Source of the DNA: Elysia marginata
Lineage: Eukaryota; Mollusca; Gastropoda; Plakobranchidae
Reading direction: 5' to 3'
Length of the DNA stretch: 33,120 nt
Assembly: GCA_019649035.1 (NCBI GenBank)
Contig: BMAT01009223.1
Coordinates: 164,246-197,365, forward strand
This document shows, piece by piece, positions 23,001-32,619 of the stretch. The translations under genes were made by a program, and so were the position numbers. The notes beneath the pieces were generated by a model. The model had not been told where the DNA came from, searched no databases, and was given only the letters and a program-made list of their open reading frames with translations. Position 1 is the first letter of the stretch, and the number at the start of each line of letters is the position of its first letter.

Positions 23001-26000
23001 AATGACCTGACATTTGGTATATTAAAAAAAAATATTATTTCGTAAGTAACAGTTATCATTGCATGTACAAAGCATTTTTCGATGTACATTTTTTCTTTCT
23101 TTCTTTTTTTTTCCTAAAACTTGATTTACAGAACAAAATTTTTATCAAAATGAAAAACTCCAATTACCTGCTAGTTTCTCTAGATTCTCCACTTCTTTTG
23201 TTAGTTCCGGCAGAGAGTTGCCACTGCGTAACCAAGGTTGGGCATCCTTTTGTTTTACTAATTCCTCCTCAAGGGTTTTCAATTTCTGAAGCAAAAGTTG
23301 TTACAATGAAATAAAGTGCACGAATATGATATAAAGAAAGAAACAAGCAATATTATATAAAACAAAGCCAAAAAGTGGTTGTCAACTGAATCTTTCAAAA
23401 TAGTACCAAGATTTAGCTGGTCTACTTAAAAAGTACTGTGTGTGTTGTATAAGTAGAACTATTGTTTTCCAGCTCCACTTAACCTGACCCCAAACACATA
23501 TATTGCCCGCCATTGCCAATTTGTATTACTATTTTGTATCCCCACACCACTCCACATTGTCCTCTTTATCAAAAGACCAGTTTACACAACAACAAAATTT
23601 ACATGGATATCACTTTTATCATAAAAATAAAAGTCCATTGTTTGCTGAGAATGAGAATGGCAGTTAATTTTGATTGACAGGGTTAAGAAAAATTGATGAA
23701 GGTTTAGGTTTAGATTTGACCCTAGCCCTAGTTGAATTGAGAAGAATTAATAAGGTTTAAGATCAGATTTAAGCCTAGCCCTAGATCTAGATGTAGACTT
23801 AACTTATGATTTTATACACAAATAATTTAAAAAGGGTCATAAAGTCATCATCTATCAAAATATTTAAAACTTCTTAATTTTTTTTGGGGGGTGTTGCATA
23901 ATTATATAGTCTTTGTTGTTGTTGCTTTTAATTGCTTATGAACAAATAGAGTTTCTTTCCTTTTCTTATGGAAGAGAGGTTTATCTGTGCTAGTCTTAGA
24001 GCTTATGATACAATCTTGTGATTAAAATGAGGTAAGAAAAAGATGAAAGACTAGCTTAGCCTGGTTTTTTTTCCTTTTTTTTTCCTTAAGTGCGTTGCAG
24101 TGTATTTCAATATGTCTTGAAACCAGTCCAAATGAGTCGGATATAAAAAATTTCACACAACAAAAGTTTGAATTTTGGACATAATTATCTTCTGATCTTC
24201 CACACATTAAAACTTGCGTGAAGTTACCATTTGTGAGGAAAGATATTAGAATTTCGGTTAATTTGAAATATTAACAAAATAAGTAAAAAATTGAATTATA
24301 AAAGGTGCTTCTCAAAACAAATTTCCTGACACCCTACTTATGTGGAGAGGTCAAAGGACACAAAAAGTTTGACTTGTTACGATAAGTTCAAGAATTATTC
24401 CGCCTTGTGCTTGGAGGGTACAACGAAAAACAAATGTTCTGTATGACTTTTTTTTTGTTTTTGAATTATCCCCTGACGGTTTTTTTTGACACGAGAGTTT
24501 TCTTGATAGGCAAGGTAAGCAACTCCCCCCAAAAAAAATATAAATCATACTAACATACCTTAAGGGCAGTTGCTGCAGTTTCTGATACATCAGAATCAAT
24601 GACTGTTGGAGCGGACAGTCTTAGAATCAGAGACCTGATCACCAACAGATATTTGGTTTTATTCATTGAGGGAGAGCCTGAAAACAAGGTTAAGAATATT
24701 GATATGGGACAACTTTGATTCACCTTTGTCTTGTTTAATCTATACTCATTCATTGTACACAATAACAGTTAATTTAATAACTTCTGCCATCTTTAAAAAC
24801 ACCTAAAACCGACAATGTTCTTGATATATCAGAATCAACTGTTTTACAAAATCTTATGGTAATAAAATTTTCTAAACTGGCTTATCTAAGCTTTTAAAAA
24901 TTATATAATATGATAATAAACTATATAAAGCCTACAGTTTTAATATATCATACATGTTTGATAATTTACAACTGCTCCATTATACTTGATCTTCAACAAG
25001 ACCATTTACCTTTAGGGCTAACACTACAATACTCAAACTCGGGAGGGATATCCTTCTTCCACACAGGGCGTTTTGATTTTGCCCTTGTCATCAGAAATTC
25101 AAGAGTCTGTGGGAAATCAATGTTTTTTAAACTGTAATCAATTCCACAACAACCTTTTTTTCTTATTAACCAAAGTTAAGTAAGTTTAAATTGACTGTAT
25201 CTCATTTTGTTTATCTGGCTTAATATCTTAAACAAATTCTATAATCATAATTATTTATTTGTCTTAGTTTAAAAAATGCACATATGAATTCAAACATTAT
25301 GGCAAAAACGTAAAAGAAAAATGTTCAGCCTCCATGACACTTTAGATAATAACGCTAAAACAAAACAGCAGCTCATTTGGCGATAAAATTTAGTACAAAG
25401 GGAAAACAAGAAACGAAAATTAAACGCTCTCTACTTTCTTTTAAAACTGAGGAGTTCTGTGCAGCTTTTGGATCAAAGTACTGTGTAACACATTGTTTAA
25501 GAAGTTAAAGTAAAAGGAAATCAAAGATACAGATTTTTTTTTAGAACTTTTCTTTGGACTATGAAAAAGGGAAGAAAAATAAGACACATAAGGAAACGAA
25601 AAATTGTAACTTGTGACAACAAGGACCCTTTCAGGTGAAAATATCAAATTTGTAATAGTCGTTTTATTAAAAAAGAGCATCACAGTTTGGTGTAGCTTTT
25701 AGAAGTAAAGCCACAAAATGAAACCAAATGAACCTAGAGTTGGAAAATAATTGAAGGTTCATATGAGAAATTTAACTTTTTAGCGTAGTAAAAAAAGTAA
25801 CCCACCTGAACATGTATATTATTCAAAGCACTTTTTCTTCATTCTGTCATAATATCTATTAGCAAATTTTCTAATTTCCATAGCAAACATTAGCATAATG
25901 TCAAAAACTTTTACAAAGCAAATTAACTTCTTTTAAAAAGTGCTTTAACACACAAGTGACTAGAGAGTATCCCCCCCCCCCCCCCCCCCCTCTCCCAAAT

Positions 26001-29000
26001 TTCAATGCTGAAGTATCTTGCTAGGCAATCCAATGCGGAAAGGACTAGAGACAAGTATTCTAGTAAATAACAGTCTATTTGTGTATCCAATCCAGGTTTC
26101 ATAAAAATCATGTACAGGCCAAACAAGTTTTATTGTATTGTACAAGTTAAGTTTTCATTTTCAACATGGAAGATGGTTATTCACTAATAATCAAAAAGAT
26201 TGCCAAATAAGCATAACTTACACCTAGATCAATCGCTAGCTCTAGATTTAGACCTAGAAATTTAGCAAAGCAGGGTGGAAGTTTTCTCCATCCCAGTATA
26301 TTTCTAATGATATTGCATGGTAGCGAAGCTTTTTGGGAACTATAAAATGAAAGTCAGCTGAACTTGACAGCTTGCTAAAAATTTAGTTGCAGCTCTGATC
26401 TTTTAAAGGTGAGAATAGGCTGGCGTTATGGTCTTTTAAGGGTGGGAACTAGGATGCAGCTGTAGCCTTATGTTTGTAAGTAGCATCACAATATTCATTT
26501 TAATGTTTTCACACAGATAAGAGGCTAAAATTAAGCCAAAGAATAAATAATGGCAGCCTGAGTCAACATCAAGGAATTCAAAGATATAATCATATATTGA
26601 TAAACATACCCGAATTGTGCTTTGGATTTTTGGAATTCTTCTCCTATCAGTGCTCTCAGATTGTTCTGCTGCTTTGAGTGCTACTTGGTACTGGTTAAGA
26701 CGTCTTGATATGGTGTTGATGGCATCATTGTCAAATTCTACACAAAGAAACAAAATGCATAAAAATAAGATAATTCTTTGAGAAAATATGAAAGACTTAA
26801 AAGTAACAATTAAAATTATATTCTTAGCTTAGATATATTTGTAGACCTCAGACACTTATAATTAACCAAAAAGTCAAATTTTAAATGATGGCTAAGGTCT
26901 TCCTCCAGAGACTGCAGACTCAGGACTTTGCACCTATGATCTTTTCTCACACTTGAACACTTCCACAAATTCACCTCATATTTCCAAGCATTGAAAAAAA
27001 GAATGTTGTTTTCGCGCTCACCTAAAGTGAAATAATACTTTCTTCAAAGCAATTACAAAATTTAAGTTAGCTTGCAATGGCACCCACAATTAACAGATTA
27101 TGGGTCCAAGAACCAAATTATGGTGCAGTGCTGCTCTTCAAAAAGATAATGAAGATTGCAAACTGCCTTAGAAGATTGCAGGCTCAAGACTTTCTCCTGA
27201 CACATCAGAGAAAACTCATCTTATACCATATAGAATAACAGCACTGCTTCAGTTAGTACATCGGATACTAGCCTTCCATACAGTAAACTTAATACTGCTT
27301 TTTTACTTTGAGTATAATGAAAAGCTTTGGAATAAAAAGTGAAATGAGTATAATTTTCCTATTTTACAATTACTTAAGGAAAAAATTGCTATCAGCCTTT
27401 TGGCATTTTTGTTAAGTTTCATACAAATTGAGTATGACCTCTAATGATTTAGATCTCTCACCATCATCACTGGGAATGGAGATCGGTGGTGGAACTTCAT
27501 CTGCACGTATAGGAAATCCAGCCTCTGCTCTCTTCTGCAAATTGTGAATTACCTGTGGGATAATAGAAAGTTTTTTAGATTTAAAAAATCTCATTATCTT
27601 GTATAAATTCTTATTTTACCTCTTATTGTTTCTTTTCATTATACCACAAAGAAAGGACAACTGCAATGTCTTACATTACCTTAAATCAGCAAGAACAAAA
27701 AAAGTGTTACAAAAACCAACTTATGCAAAATCAAATGAACTTACCAAAGAACATATACTGAGTCTTATCAGGTATGGGCTGCTGAAAATTTTGCATTCAT
27801 TTTGCTGCCACAGGCCTAAAATTGCTTTCCCAGCTTTTTTCAATTGATCTAAAAAAGTAACCTTATGGCTGGTTCTTCACATGTTATATACCTGCAGAGC
27901 ATGTTGCATCCCTTGAATTTTGTTGATTCTGTCATCTGAAAGCTCCTCTTCAGCAAAGTAAAGGGCTTTGTGGTACTCAGCCAACCTGGCAGATAGCTCA
28001 CCAAGTGCATTTGGCAAGACATCTTATAAAATATGAAATAGAAAAACAAGGGGGGGGGGGATATTTAAAAAAAAAAAAAAAACAAGACTAAAAAATTCTG
28101 GTATACATGCAAACTTATTCATATTGAAACAAAATACTTTTCTGGATTCCCTGCCCGCAAACTGCTACTCATCTCTATCCACAATCAGGGGATCCCTGTG
28201 TTTCTTTGTCAAAATTTAGTTCTGTAGTAAATGTAAATGACTTCCCTTGAAAAAATAAAAAAGGGAACGCATTCTTAGTAGTTTTGAGAGAATTCTTTAT
28301 AAGATTTATATAAAATTTGAATCATGGTGATATAGATCTAGATCTATAAATTTCCATGGGCAAGAGAGACCATTAAAGCAGTACTAACTTGGGGACAAAA
28401 ATTTAAGATATATTACTAATATTTCTTTCCATTTTTCTTTGAGGTTCAAGAGGAGAATACAATCACCTGTTTGTAACACATGTACACAAAAAAAATTCTT
28501 GTTTCCTGATTCTGTTGTTTTTACTTTTAGTGCTGAGCTTCATTATTCCTGGTACTTCTTTTCAACAAGTCCCTAAAACATCAATAAAACTGAATGTATT
28601 TTTAAACTATTAAAATTTTTAGAGTCTTATGCTAGTAATTGTAAAATAAAAAGTCCCACCTATCTGCGGGGTGATTGCTAGTGGAGGAGGAACTTGACTT
28701 TCCATGATTTCTTCACCAGCCCCAACTCTTTCCATCAGGTCAACCAATTTCTGTTTGTCAACAATTAAGAGACATTGATTTTTTTTTGTATATCAATGAT
28801 AAAGAGAAATTGACTATTTCTGTGGTTGCTTACAACCTCAAACACAAAAAGGACAACTCTATGAATGTGTTAAGTCGATTTTGTAGTGCCAATTAGAAAT
28901 TTTCCCAGAGGAAGAGCACTTTTAAATTGGACTTTTGAGAAAAACAAATTTTGTTTGAAAAAATTATGCCTCCCTCCCCCACACTGTAGCTTATAGTTTA

Positions 29001-30653
29001 CACAAAATTTTAAATATTTTTGTTTCATTCTTAAATAAATGACCCCCATGTCAAATTCCTGAAAACAAAACAACAAAAATTTATCTTTAAAGGACTTGGG
29101 ACAAAAAAATAATCCTCATTACCATCATCATCAGGTGCCAAACAATGAAGCATTGCTTGTTACATATGTCCTTTCATACTTCTCAATTTCTTGTTGCTGC
29201 CAATGTCTCCATCACCCTTCCTGAACCAAGCCACTTTATCAATCTACTTTCCATCTTTTCTTGTTGTCTAACCTTATTACAATTTCTAAAGAGTATTCCT
29301 CAAGTCTTTAGATTTCAAGCATTGTCTTTCTCATCACACAAGTTAACAATGTTGCCTGAATATTGTATACAATATATGAAGAAAAAAAAATCTCTGTCCT
29401 GAGCCAAGTCCCAAACTAACCTGGATGTCTCTCTGAAGTTGCAATGATTGGTGGGAGTCATTTACAGCCGATGCTGTGTCCATGGCGCTAATGTACATAT
29501 TGATCCTCTCCTCCAAGTATGAAATAGTTGCCACATTTTCAGGCTAGGAAAAAAAACAGACAAAAGAGTAAATTGCATTAAGGCTCAGGTTTATTTGAGC
29601 ATTAAAAAAAAGGAAGTACCTTGTAAAAGAGAAAAATCTTGAAGTTGTAATTAGAGCTAAAAATAAGTAATTGCAATTATGAAACGATTTAGCTTTTGTT
29701 TACTTTCTAATGTTTAGATAAATCTCACTTGAACGAAGCCAAAAAGATTCAATGATATGTTCAAATAACAAGTTTCATTAACCAAATTAGCATTTGTACA
29801 AGGTTTTGTGGTATCTTTGCAATAGAAATTGCTAAGATATGTATTATGTGTTCAAGATTGAAACACCATTACATTTTATCAATAATTATTAGTCAAATAG
29901 TTATATGGGAAATATTCAGATTTGTGATTCAGTATTACTCAAAAATAACTCAATAACACCTTTACAATCATTTATGTATAAAAAAAAATTCACAGCCAAA
30001 TCTTTTTTTTATAATTGTCTTGTGTTCCAGTTGAATGTGCTGAAAGTGGGAAATTCTTCGCAAAAAAATTTTCTTCTTTTTCTATATCGTCGTTGCCATT
30101 CTCCATCGGCATATAATCCGAATCTGATAACATAGAGGTTTTACCAGACTGTAACTAAAAATAACCCTATGTCCTACTTTGATACTGGACATTATAGACC
30201 AATGAAAGTGCTCTTTTTCATGTTCCTCTGAGCACACCAACAAACACATACACGGATAGCGACTGCCTGCAAAACCTATTACCAATAATGTCTTTTCCCT
30301 GTCCCCGGAAGATCACAGCTACACTAGCTAATAGTGATATTTTTCCGTTTAGCTCAAAAGTAGTCAAATAGATTTTAAAGTGGATATTGAATGGCAACGA
30401 CGACATGATAAGTTTCAATCAAGAAAAGTTTTAATATTTTCCACAAAATATTTATAATGTCATTAATTTTATCACACTTGGAGGCTTAGAAAAATGTCTG
30501 CTTCAAAACAGTATTACTTTTTAAGGTGAAAATTGCTAAATCCAACTTATTCAAGGTGGCCCCAAGAAAAAAAAAAACAAAAATTTATTAGGAACATGTA
30601 AAAGACCTTACATGATTAGTTTTATTTCTTACCCGACTCTGTTGCCAAGACAT
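13885..30653 (-). CDS. cc2d1: CC2D1/Lgd-like DM14-repeat protein, apparently lacking the C2 domain
   Basis: Seventeen coding exons, all with GT-AG borders and compatible phases, give about 1205 residues. In minus-strand order they are 30653-30633, 29543-29421, 28750-28660, 28022-27892, 27552-27462, 26737-26610, 25106-25010, 24677-24559, 23285-23168, 22035-21893, 21640-21584, 20732-20658, 19864-17763, 17027-16970, 15996-15900, 14676-14552 and 13926-13885. Residues ~8-398 are DM14 units with the VPPP signature (VPPPLAI, VPPPISI, IPPEFEY, VPPAPKDY). The last ~105 residues match in pattern the helical tail of CC2D1A/B as I recall it. CC2D1/Lgd proteins bind CHMP4/Shrub of ESCRT-III through DM14 repeats and regulate endosomal sorting, for example of Notch; their C2 domain sits between the DM14 array and the tail. 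Here a 700-residue low-complexity exon occupies that place and no C2 fold is seen. The acidic N-terminal region of vertebrate members is also absent. A divergent paralogue is possible. Confidence 0.85.
14677..15899 (-). other. Intron 15
   Basis: A 1.2-kb AT-rich intron. The 114-residue minus-strand frame at 15063-15407 within it is hydrophobic, has no domain I recognise, and is not bounded by splice sites that preserve the gene's phases, so I treat it as non-coding. Confidence 0.6.
16467..16581. repeat. 115-bp direct repeat, copy A (intron 14)
   Basis: Begins ttttaacaccaaaactgg and ends tatatacaaa. About five differences separate it from copy B at 17426-17540, so roughly 96% identity by eye. 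It lies on one side of the exon at 16970-17027. Confidence 0.9.
17122..17240. repeat. (AAT)n tract with SINE-tail-like sequence
   Basis: An (AAT)n tract at 17122-17143 runs into aatttatagtgcccattgcg. That resembles the AAT-repeat and TTTATAGCGC-type tails common in invertebrate SINEs. A body is not recognisable, so assignment is tentative. Confidence 0.35.
17426..17540. repeat. 115-bp direct repeat, copy B (intron 13)
   Basis: Same length and orientation as copy A, 959 bases away, on the other side of the exon at 16970-17027. A minus-strand frame (17382-17654) stays open through it and reads IAIIQPEFETSLFEPFHTMA, but copy A changes several residues, so there is no sign of protein-level constraint. 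Confidence 0.9.
17763..19864 (-). CDS. cc2d1: Giant 2.1-kb exon: disordered linker replacing the C2 region (exon 13)
   Basis: The acceptor ttatcctttttccag ends at 19865 and the donor A|GTAAGT follows 17763 (phase 0 in, phase 2 out, 700 codons). The translation is rich in Ser, Glu, Thr, Asn and Lys with few hydrophobics. It includes PPVNMSSSPETEKYKLAERL near its start, a block of twelve 9-residue repeats in the middle, and an Asn/Ser-rich end at ..MAAKYHGSQT. It looks intrinsically disordered and has many potential phosphorylation sites (S-x-x-E, acidic Ser clusters). No C2 beta-sandwich pattern is seen. Because its phases differ, skipping this exon would shift the frame and hit a stop in the next exon, so it cannot simply be spliced out to give a shorter protein. 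Confidence 0.88.
18980..19303 (-). repeat. Twelve 27-bp coding repeats (S/T-E-S-N-T-V-E-S-K)
   Basis: Twelve contiguous in-frame 27-bp units encode variants of SESNTVESK: SESDMVESK, SERNMVESK, SESHTVESK and so on, ending SESNTVDSK. Flanking residues (ESE before, SEISIEKEE after) look like decayed units. The unit length is a multiple of three, so unit gain or loss keeps the frame, and the array is probably length-polymorphic. Because of the periodicity the opposite strand is also open (18981-19214 and 19180-19413), which is a shadow. Confidence 0.95.
19813..19880 (-). promoter_or_regulatory. Tandem-duplicated splice acceptor (51 bp apart)
   Basis: A 51-bp segment is duplicated so that both copies contain a pyrimidine tract and CAG: tatcctttttccag ending at 19865 and tatcctttccccag ending at 19814. 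Both acceptors are in the same frame. Use of the inner one would remove 17 residues beginning GLSRSSQDETAR. Confidence 0.7.
19865..20657 (-). other. Intron 12, with an in-frame upstream ATG
   Basis: The reading frame of exon 13 remains open upstream of its acceptor back to an ATG at 19927 (MKEGSSSPGRLTKMHILSFF). This gives the long uninterrupted frame 17759-19927. Exon 12 ends in phase 0 and joins cleanly at 19864, so the upstream part is normally intronic. It could serve as the start of an alternative transcript. Confidence 0.5.
20658..22035 (-). CDS. cc2d1: Last DM14 unit and proline linker (exons 10-12)
   Basis: Exon 22035-21893 reads AKKKEILPDVSYDLSILETR and then IREYTAAALKAKK. Exon 21640-21584 reads GLQALRKSLEKGEAVDMTL. 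Exon 20732-20658 opens VPPAPKDYTPTRESPPIQ. This corresponds well to the last DM14 unit of vertebrate CC2D1A, which as I recall ends with a GLPVDIT-VPPAP type sequence; that match is the best single anchor for family assignment. All internal introns are in phase 0. Residues are about 307-398. Confidence 0.85.
23168..24677 (-). CDS. cc2d1: Degenerate DM14-like unit 4 (exons 8 and 9)
   Basis: Exon 24677-24559 reads GSPSMNKTKYLLVIRSLILR and onward; exon 23285-23168 reads KLKTLEEELVKQKDAQPWLR and onward. The pair has the same two-exon, phase 1-0-1 architecture and about the same length as the true DM14 units, but lacks the R-x-x-x-Y-x-x-A core and the VPPP close. I infer a diverged duplicate that may have lost CHMP4 contact. 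The exons themselves are well supported by splice sites and by phase. Residues are about 228-306. Confidence 0.7.
23680..23797. repeat. Two-copy repeat ending in CCTAGCCCTAG, with an AGATCTAG motif
   Basis: Two diverged units of about 52 bases each end in cctagccctag. The second is followed by atctagatg. Similar AGATCTAG strings occur at about 10699-10710, 26223-26260 and 28335-28347. Confidence 0.6.
25010..26737 (-). CDS. cc2d1: DM14 unit 3 (exons 6 and 7)
   Basis: Exon 26737-26610 reads EFDNDAINTISRRLNQYQVA and onward, keeping the R-L-x-x-Y-x-x-A motif. Exon 25106-25010 reads TLEFLMTRAKSKRPVWKKDI and then PPEFEY, so the VPPP close has drifted to IPPE. The phase pattern is the same as in units 1 and 2. 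Residues are about 153-227. The intron between the two exons is about 1.5 kb and contains a 20-C run. Confidence 0.82.
25971..25990. repeat. C20 homopolymer
   Basis: Twenty consecutive C on the plus strand in intron 6, followed by tctccc. Runs of this length are prone to sequencing error. Confidence 0.9.
27462..28022 (-). CDS. cc2d1: DM14 unit 2 (exons 4 and 5)
   Basis: Exon 28022-27892 reads DVLPNALGELSARLAEYHKA and onward, again with L-x-x-R-L-x-x-Y-x-x-A. Exon 27552-27462 reads VIHNLQKRAEAGFPIRADEV and then PPPISIPSDD. The second exon is 91 bases, exactly like the second exon of unit 1, with the same phases (0 in, 1 out). Residues are about 79-152. Confidence 0.88.
28660..29543 (-). CDS. 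cc2d1: DM14 unit 1 (exons 2 and 3)
   Basis: Exon 29543-29421 reads PENVATISYLEERINMYI and onward, with the DM14 pattern L-E-x-R-I-x-x-Y-x-x-A at the start of the first helix. Exon 28750-28660 reads KLVDLMERVGAGEEI and ends in VPPPLAITPQI, the typical close of a DM14 repeat. The intron between them is in phase 0, and the unit ends in phase 1. DM14 repeats are basic helical hairpins that contact acidic CHMP4 surfaces. The residues span about 8-78. Confidence 0.88.
30087..30403. mobile_element. Possible MITE in intron 1
   Basis: A perfect 15-base inverted repeat, TCGTCGTTGCCATTC (30087-30101) and its complement (30389-30403), encloses 287 bases that are less AT-rich than the surroundings. No convincing target duplication is visible at the borders, so the class is undetermined. 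Confidence 0.4.
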
Positions 30654-30666
30654 TTTGTTTAGACTT
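30633..30666 (-). CDS. cc2d1: Coding exon 1 (MSWQQSR) with start codon
   Basis: The acceptor gggtatttcag is at 30677-30667. Thirteen untranslated bases follow, ending AACAAA, and then ATG (30653-30651) reading MSWQQSR. The donor is GTAAGA in phase 0. The A-rich context before ATG fits invertebrate start sites. The protein enters the first DM14 unit after only about ten residues, whereas vertebrate CC2D1A/B have over a hundred residues, including an acidic stretch, first. Confidence 0.75.
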
Positions 30667-30996
30667 CTGAAATACCCCCTCAGGCTGTAGTCTCTGTTTA
30701 AAAACAATCCAAAACAAATAATAGGAAGTATAAGAGATATTATCAATCAAGTATAGTATGTCTAGATATTAATCTCACATTATTGTAAAATACATGCAAA
30801 GGACTTTAGATCAGGAACCCAGATAATCAGAAAAAAGAGAAAGACTTGAAAGAAATAGAATTTTTTCTATGTGCCCTCAAATTTTGGAATTTAAACCTGA
30901 GAAATTGGGAACTTGTGATTTCAATGAGGGGAAAATGAACAATTTTAAAGAAACGTATGGTTACTAAAGACGAAAAATGGCTGGAATGCACCATAC

Positions 30997-31090
30997 CTTT
31001 GCAAAGTCTGCAACACGTACGATGGTAGCAGTACAGTACTTGTTGCGGTGGTTGTTATCAATATTCAGTTGCAGCTATGTTTCTTTCCTG
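30997..31090 (-). promoter_or_regulatory. 5' untranslated exon (right end approximate)
   Basis: A minus-strand donor, TTTGCAAAG|GTATGG, ends this exon at 30997. Spliced to the exon at 30666, the reading frame of the start codon has an in-frame TGA at 31067-31065 and no ATG between, which supports the chosen start. I cannot fix the transcription start; no convincing TATA box is visible. Confidence 0.5.
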
Positions 31091-32497
31091 AAACTACAAG
31101 CAATCTGTAAAGCATGCAAAGAAACAAATTGATGACACCTGGAGCCTAAACATGCTTTCTATATTAGAGATTGAAATTTTTTTATCCAAAAGTTGCACTC
31201 AAATCACATGATCACAAGTGCATGGTCGGACCCAGTTTAAAGTTGAACCATCATGACATGCATGCTTGTGGCAAGTTACAAGTAGACAAGTCATAAACAT
31301 CATGAAAGATTACCTCTTTCTATCTGTCTCAGGACTGTCTATGAGTACAGCCCTTGTTAGAGAAAATGTCGCACATTGGCAAAACCATTTTTCACAGAAG
31401 CAAAAAATTATTTTGGTGTTATAACTTAGCCTCTCCTCCTCTGGGATACAAAATGAAAGCTCTGATTTTTCATAAATTTTCTGTATACCCTGTGTGTGCA
31501 TACATAAACATAAACAGATCCAATTTGTGAAAAAGCCTTTTGTTAGAACTTTTTAAATAAAAAAAGAATGCTAAAAGACCCATATTTACACGCCTCCTAA
31601 TAGTAATTGAATGGCTCCTTCTCGCATAAGCCCTTTAGGCTAGGTTTCAAGAATTTCTTGCCTTATGTTTTTTTTATATTTTTAGAAGACAAAATGGTTG
31701 CGCCCTGATCAGACAAACATTTGAAACCACTTTAATATGACTGACGCAGGGATGTTAATCAATAATGCTCCTGTTTGAAAAGCAGAGAAATTCTGATACA
31801 AAAAGACGCTTGAGCTGTTGTAGCAATATGCGTCTTTGTGTCAGTCTGTACATCTGTAATTTTGAGGCAAAAACTAAGTTGCATATATATATTTAAAAGC
31901 ATGTAATTTCTTTACTATACACACTAAGGTACTAGACACAGCTAGAAAGTTGCGCCTGGAGCTGAATATCATAATCTAACAAAAAGGAAACTTTTGGATA
32001 TGATCTCACAGAAAGTTCACACACTTAACTTTAAATTATGTACAAACTAGTTATCATGTTAATTGTTATTACACTAAATCATTGGCAATTGGTCATGAGG
32101 TAACTGACATCCCAAGCAGCTTGCAAAGCATAATTTCTCAACTTTTTCCATTTTTGTGACGTCCCACTATATCCATATTCCTGAGCCAATCATGGTTAAA
32201 AAAAGTAATTTATATAACATTGTCAAAGTAACCGTCAATTCAGTATGGTGTTTACTGTACATAGTCCATATATTGTAATTTGATCACCACCTGAGTTATA
32301 AAATATATGCTTACATTGTGAATTTAAAATAGGAGCAATAAATTTGTCATGTACTAGGCTTTTAACCTGGTATTTCTTTGGAACAACTCGTGGCTCAAGT
32401 CTACAGACAAGTAATTTTATCTTATTTGTTTTATTATCTTATAGGTTTTGCATTGCTGAATATGAAGAAGTTTTCAGGGCTTGAAATAGATCAACAG
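31091..32497. other. 5' flank of the CC2D1-like gene
   Basis: About 1.4 kb of AT-rich sequence with no gene. The minus-strand frame 31310-31501 has no domain or splice support. The region presumably contains the promoter of the minus-strand gene, but I see no definite core element. Confidence 0.4.
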
Positions 32498-32609
32498 AAT
32501 AAGTCTCCATTAATCTGATCCAAAGAGATTTATTACCTTCATTTCGTCAGCAAAATAAGTATCCATTAATCTGATCTAGAGAGATTTATTACCTTCATTT
32601 CGTCAGCCC
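32498..32609. repeat. Two tandem copies of a 56-bp unit
   Basis: The units at 32498-32553 and 32554-32609 share aataagt.tccattaatctgatc and then gagatttattaccttcattt and cgtcag, with only a few substitutions. Confidence 0.9.
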
Positions 32610-32619
32610 GCAGCCATAG

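Larger units (their letters stand above)
20733..27891 (-). other. Introns 4-11, summary
   Basis: Between the exons listed lies AT-rich sequence without further coding signal. Notable contents are a GA-rich purine tract at 21481-21543, a tandem pair of about 52-bp units ending in cctagccctag (23680-23730 and 23731-23783), and a 20-C run at 25971-25990. Short frames reported here are isolated and lack splice support. Confidence 0.5.
28023..30632 (-). other. Introns 1-3
   Basis: Non-coding apart from the exons at 28660-28750 and 29421-29543. They include a G10 and A-run at about 28051-28082 and a possible MITE at 30087-30403. The plus-strand frame 29145-29402 partly overlaps the sequence next to exon 2 and has no support of its own. 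Confidence 0.5.

Noticed and set aside
29145..29402. 85-residue plus-strand frame
   Set aside because: Low-complexity Leu/Ser/Phe composition, next to and antisense of exon 2, with no splice or domain support.
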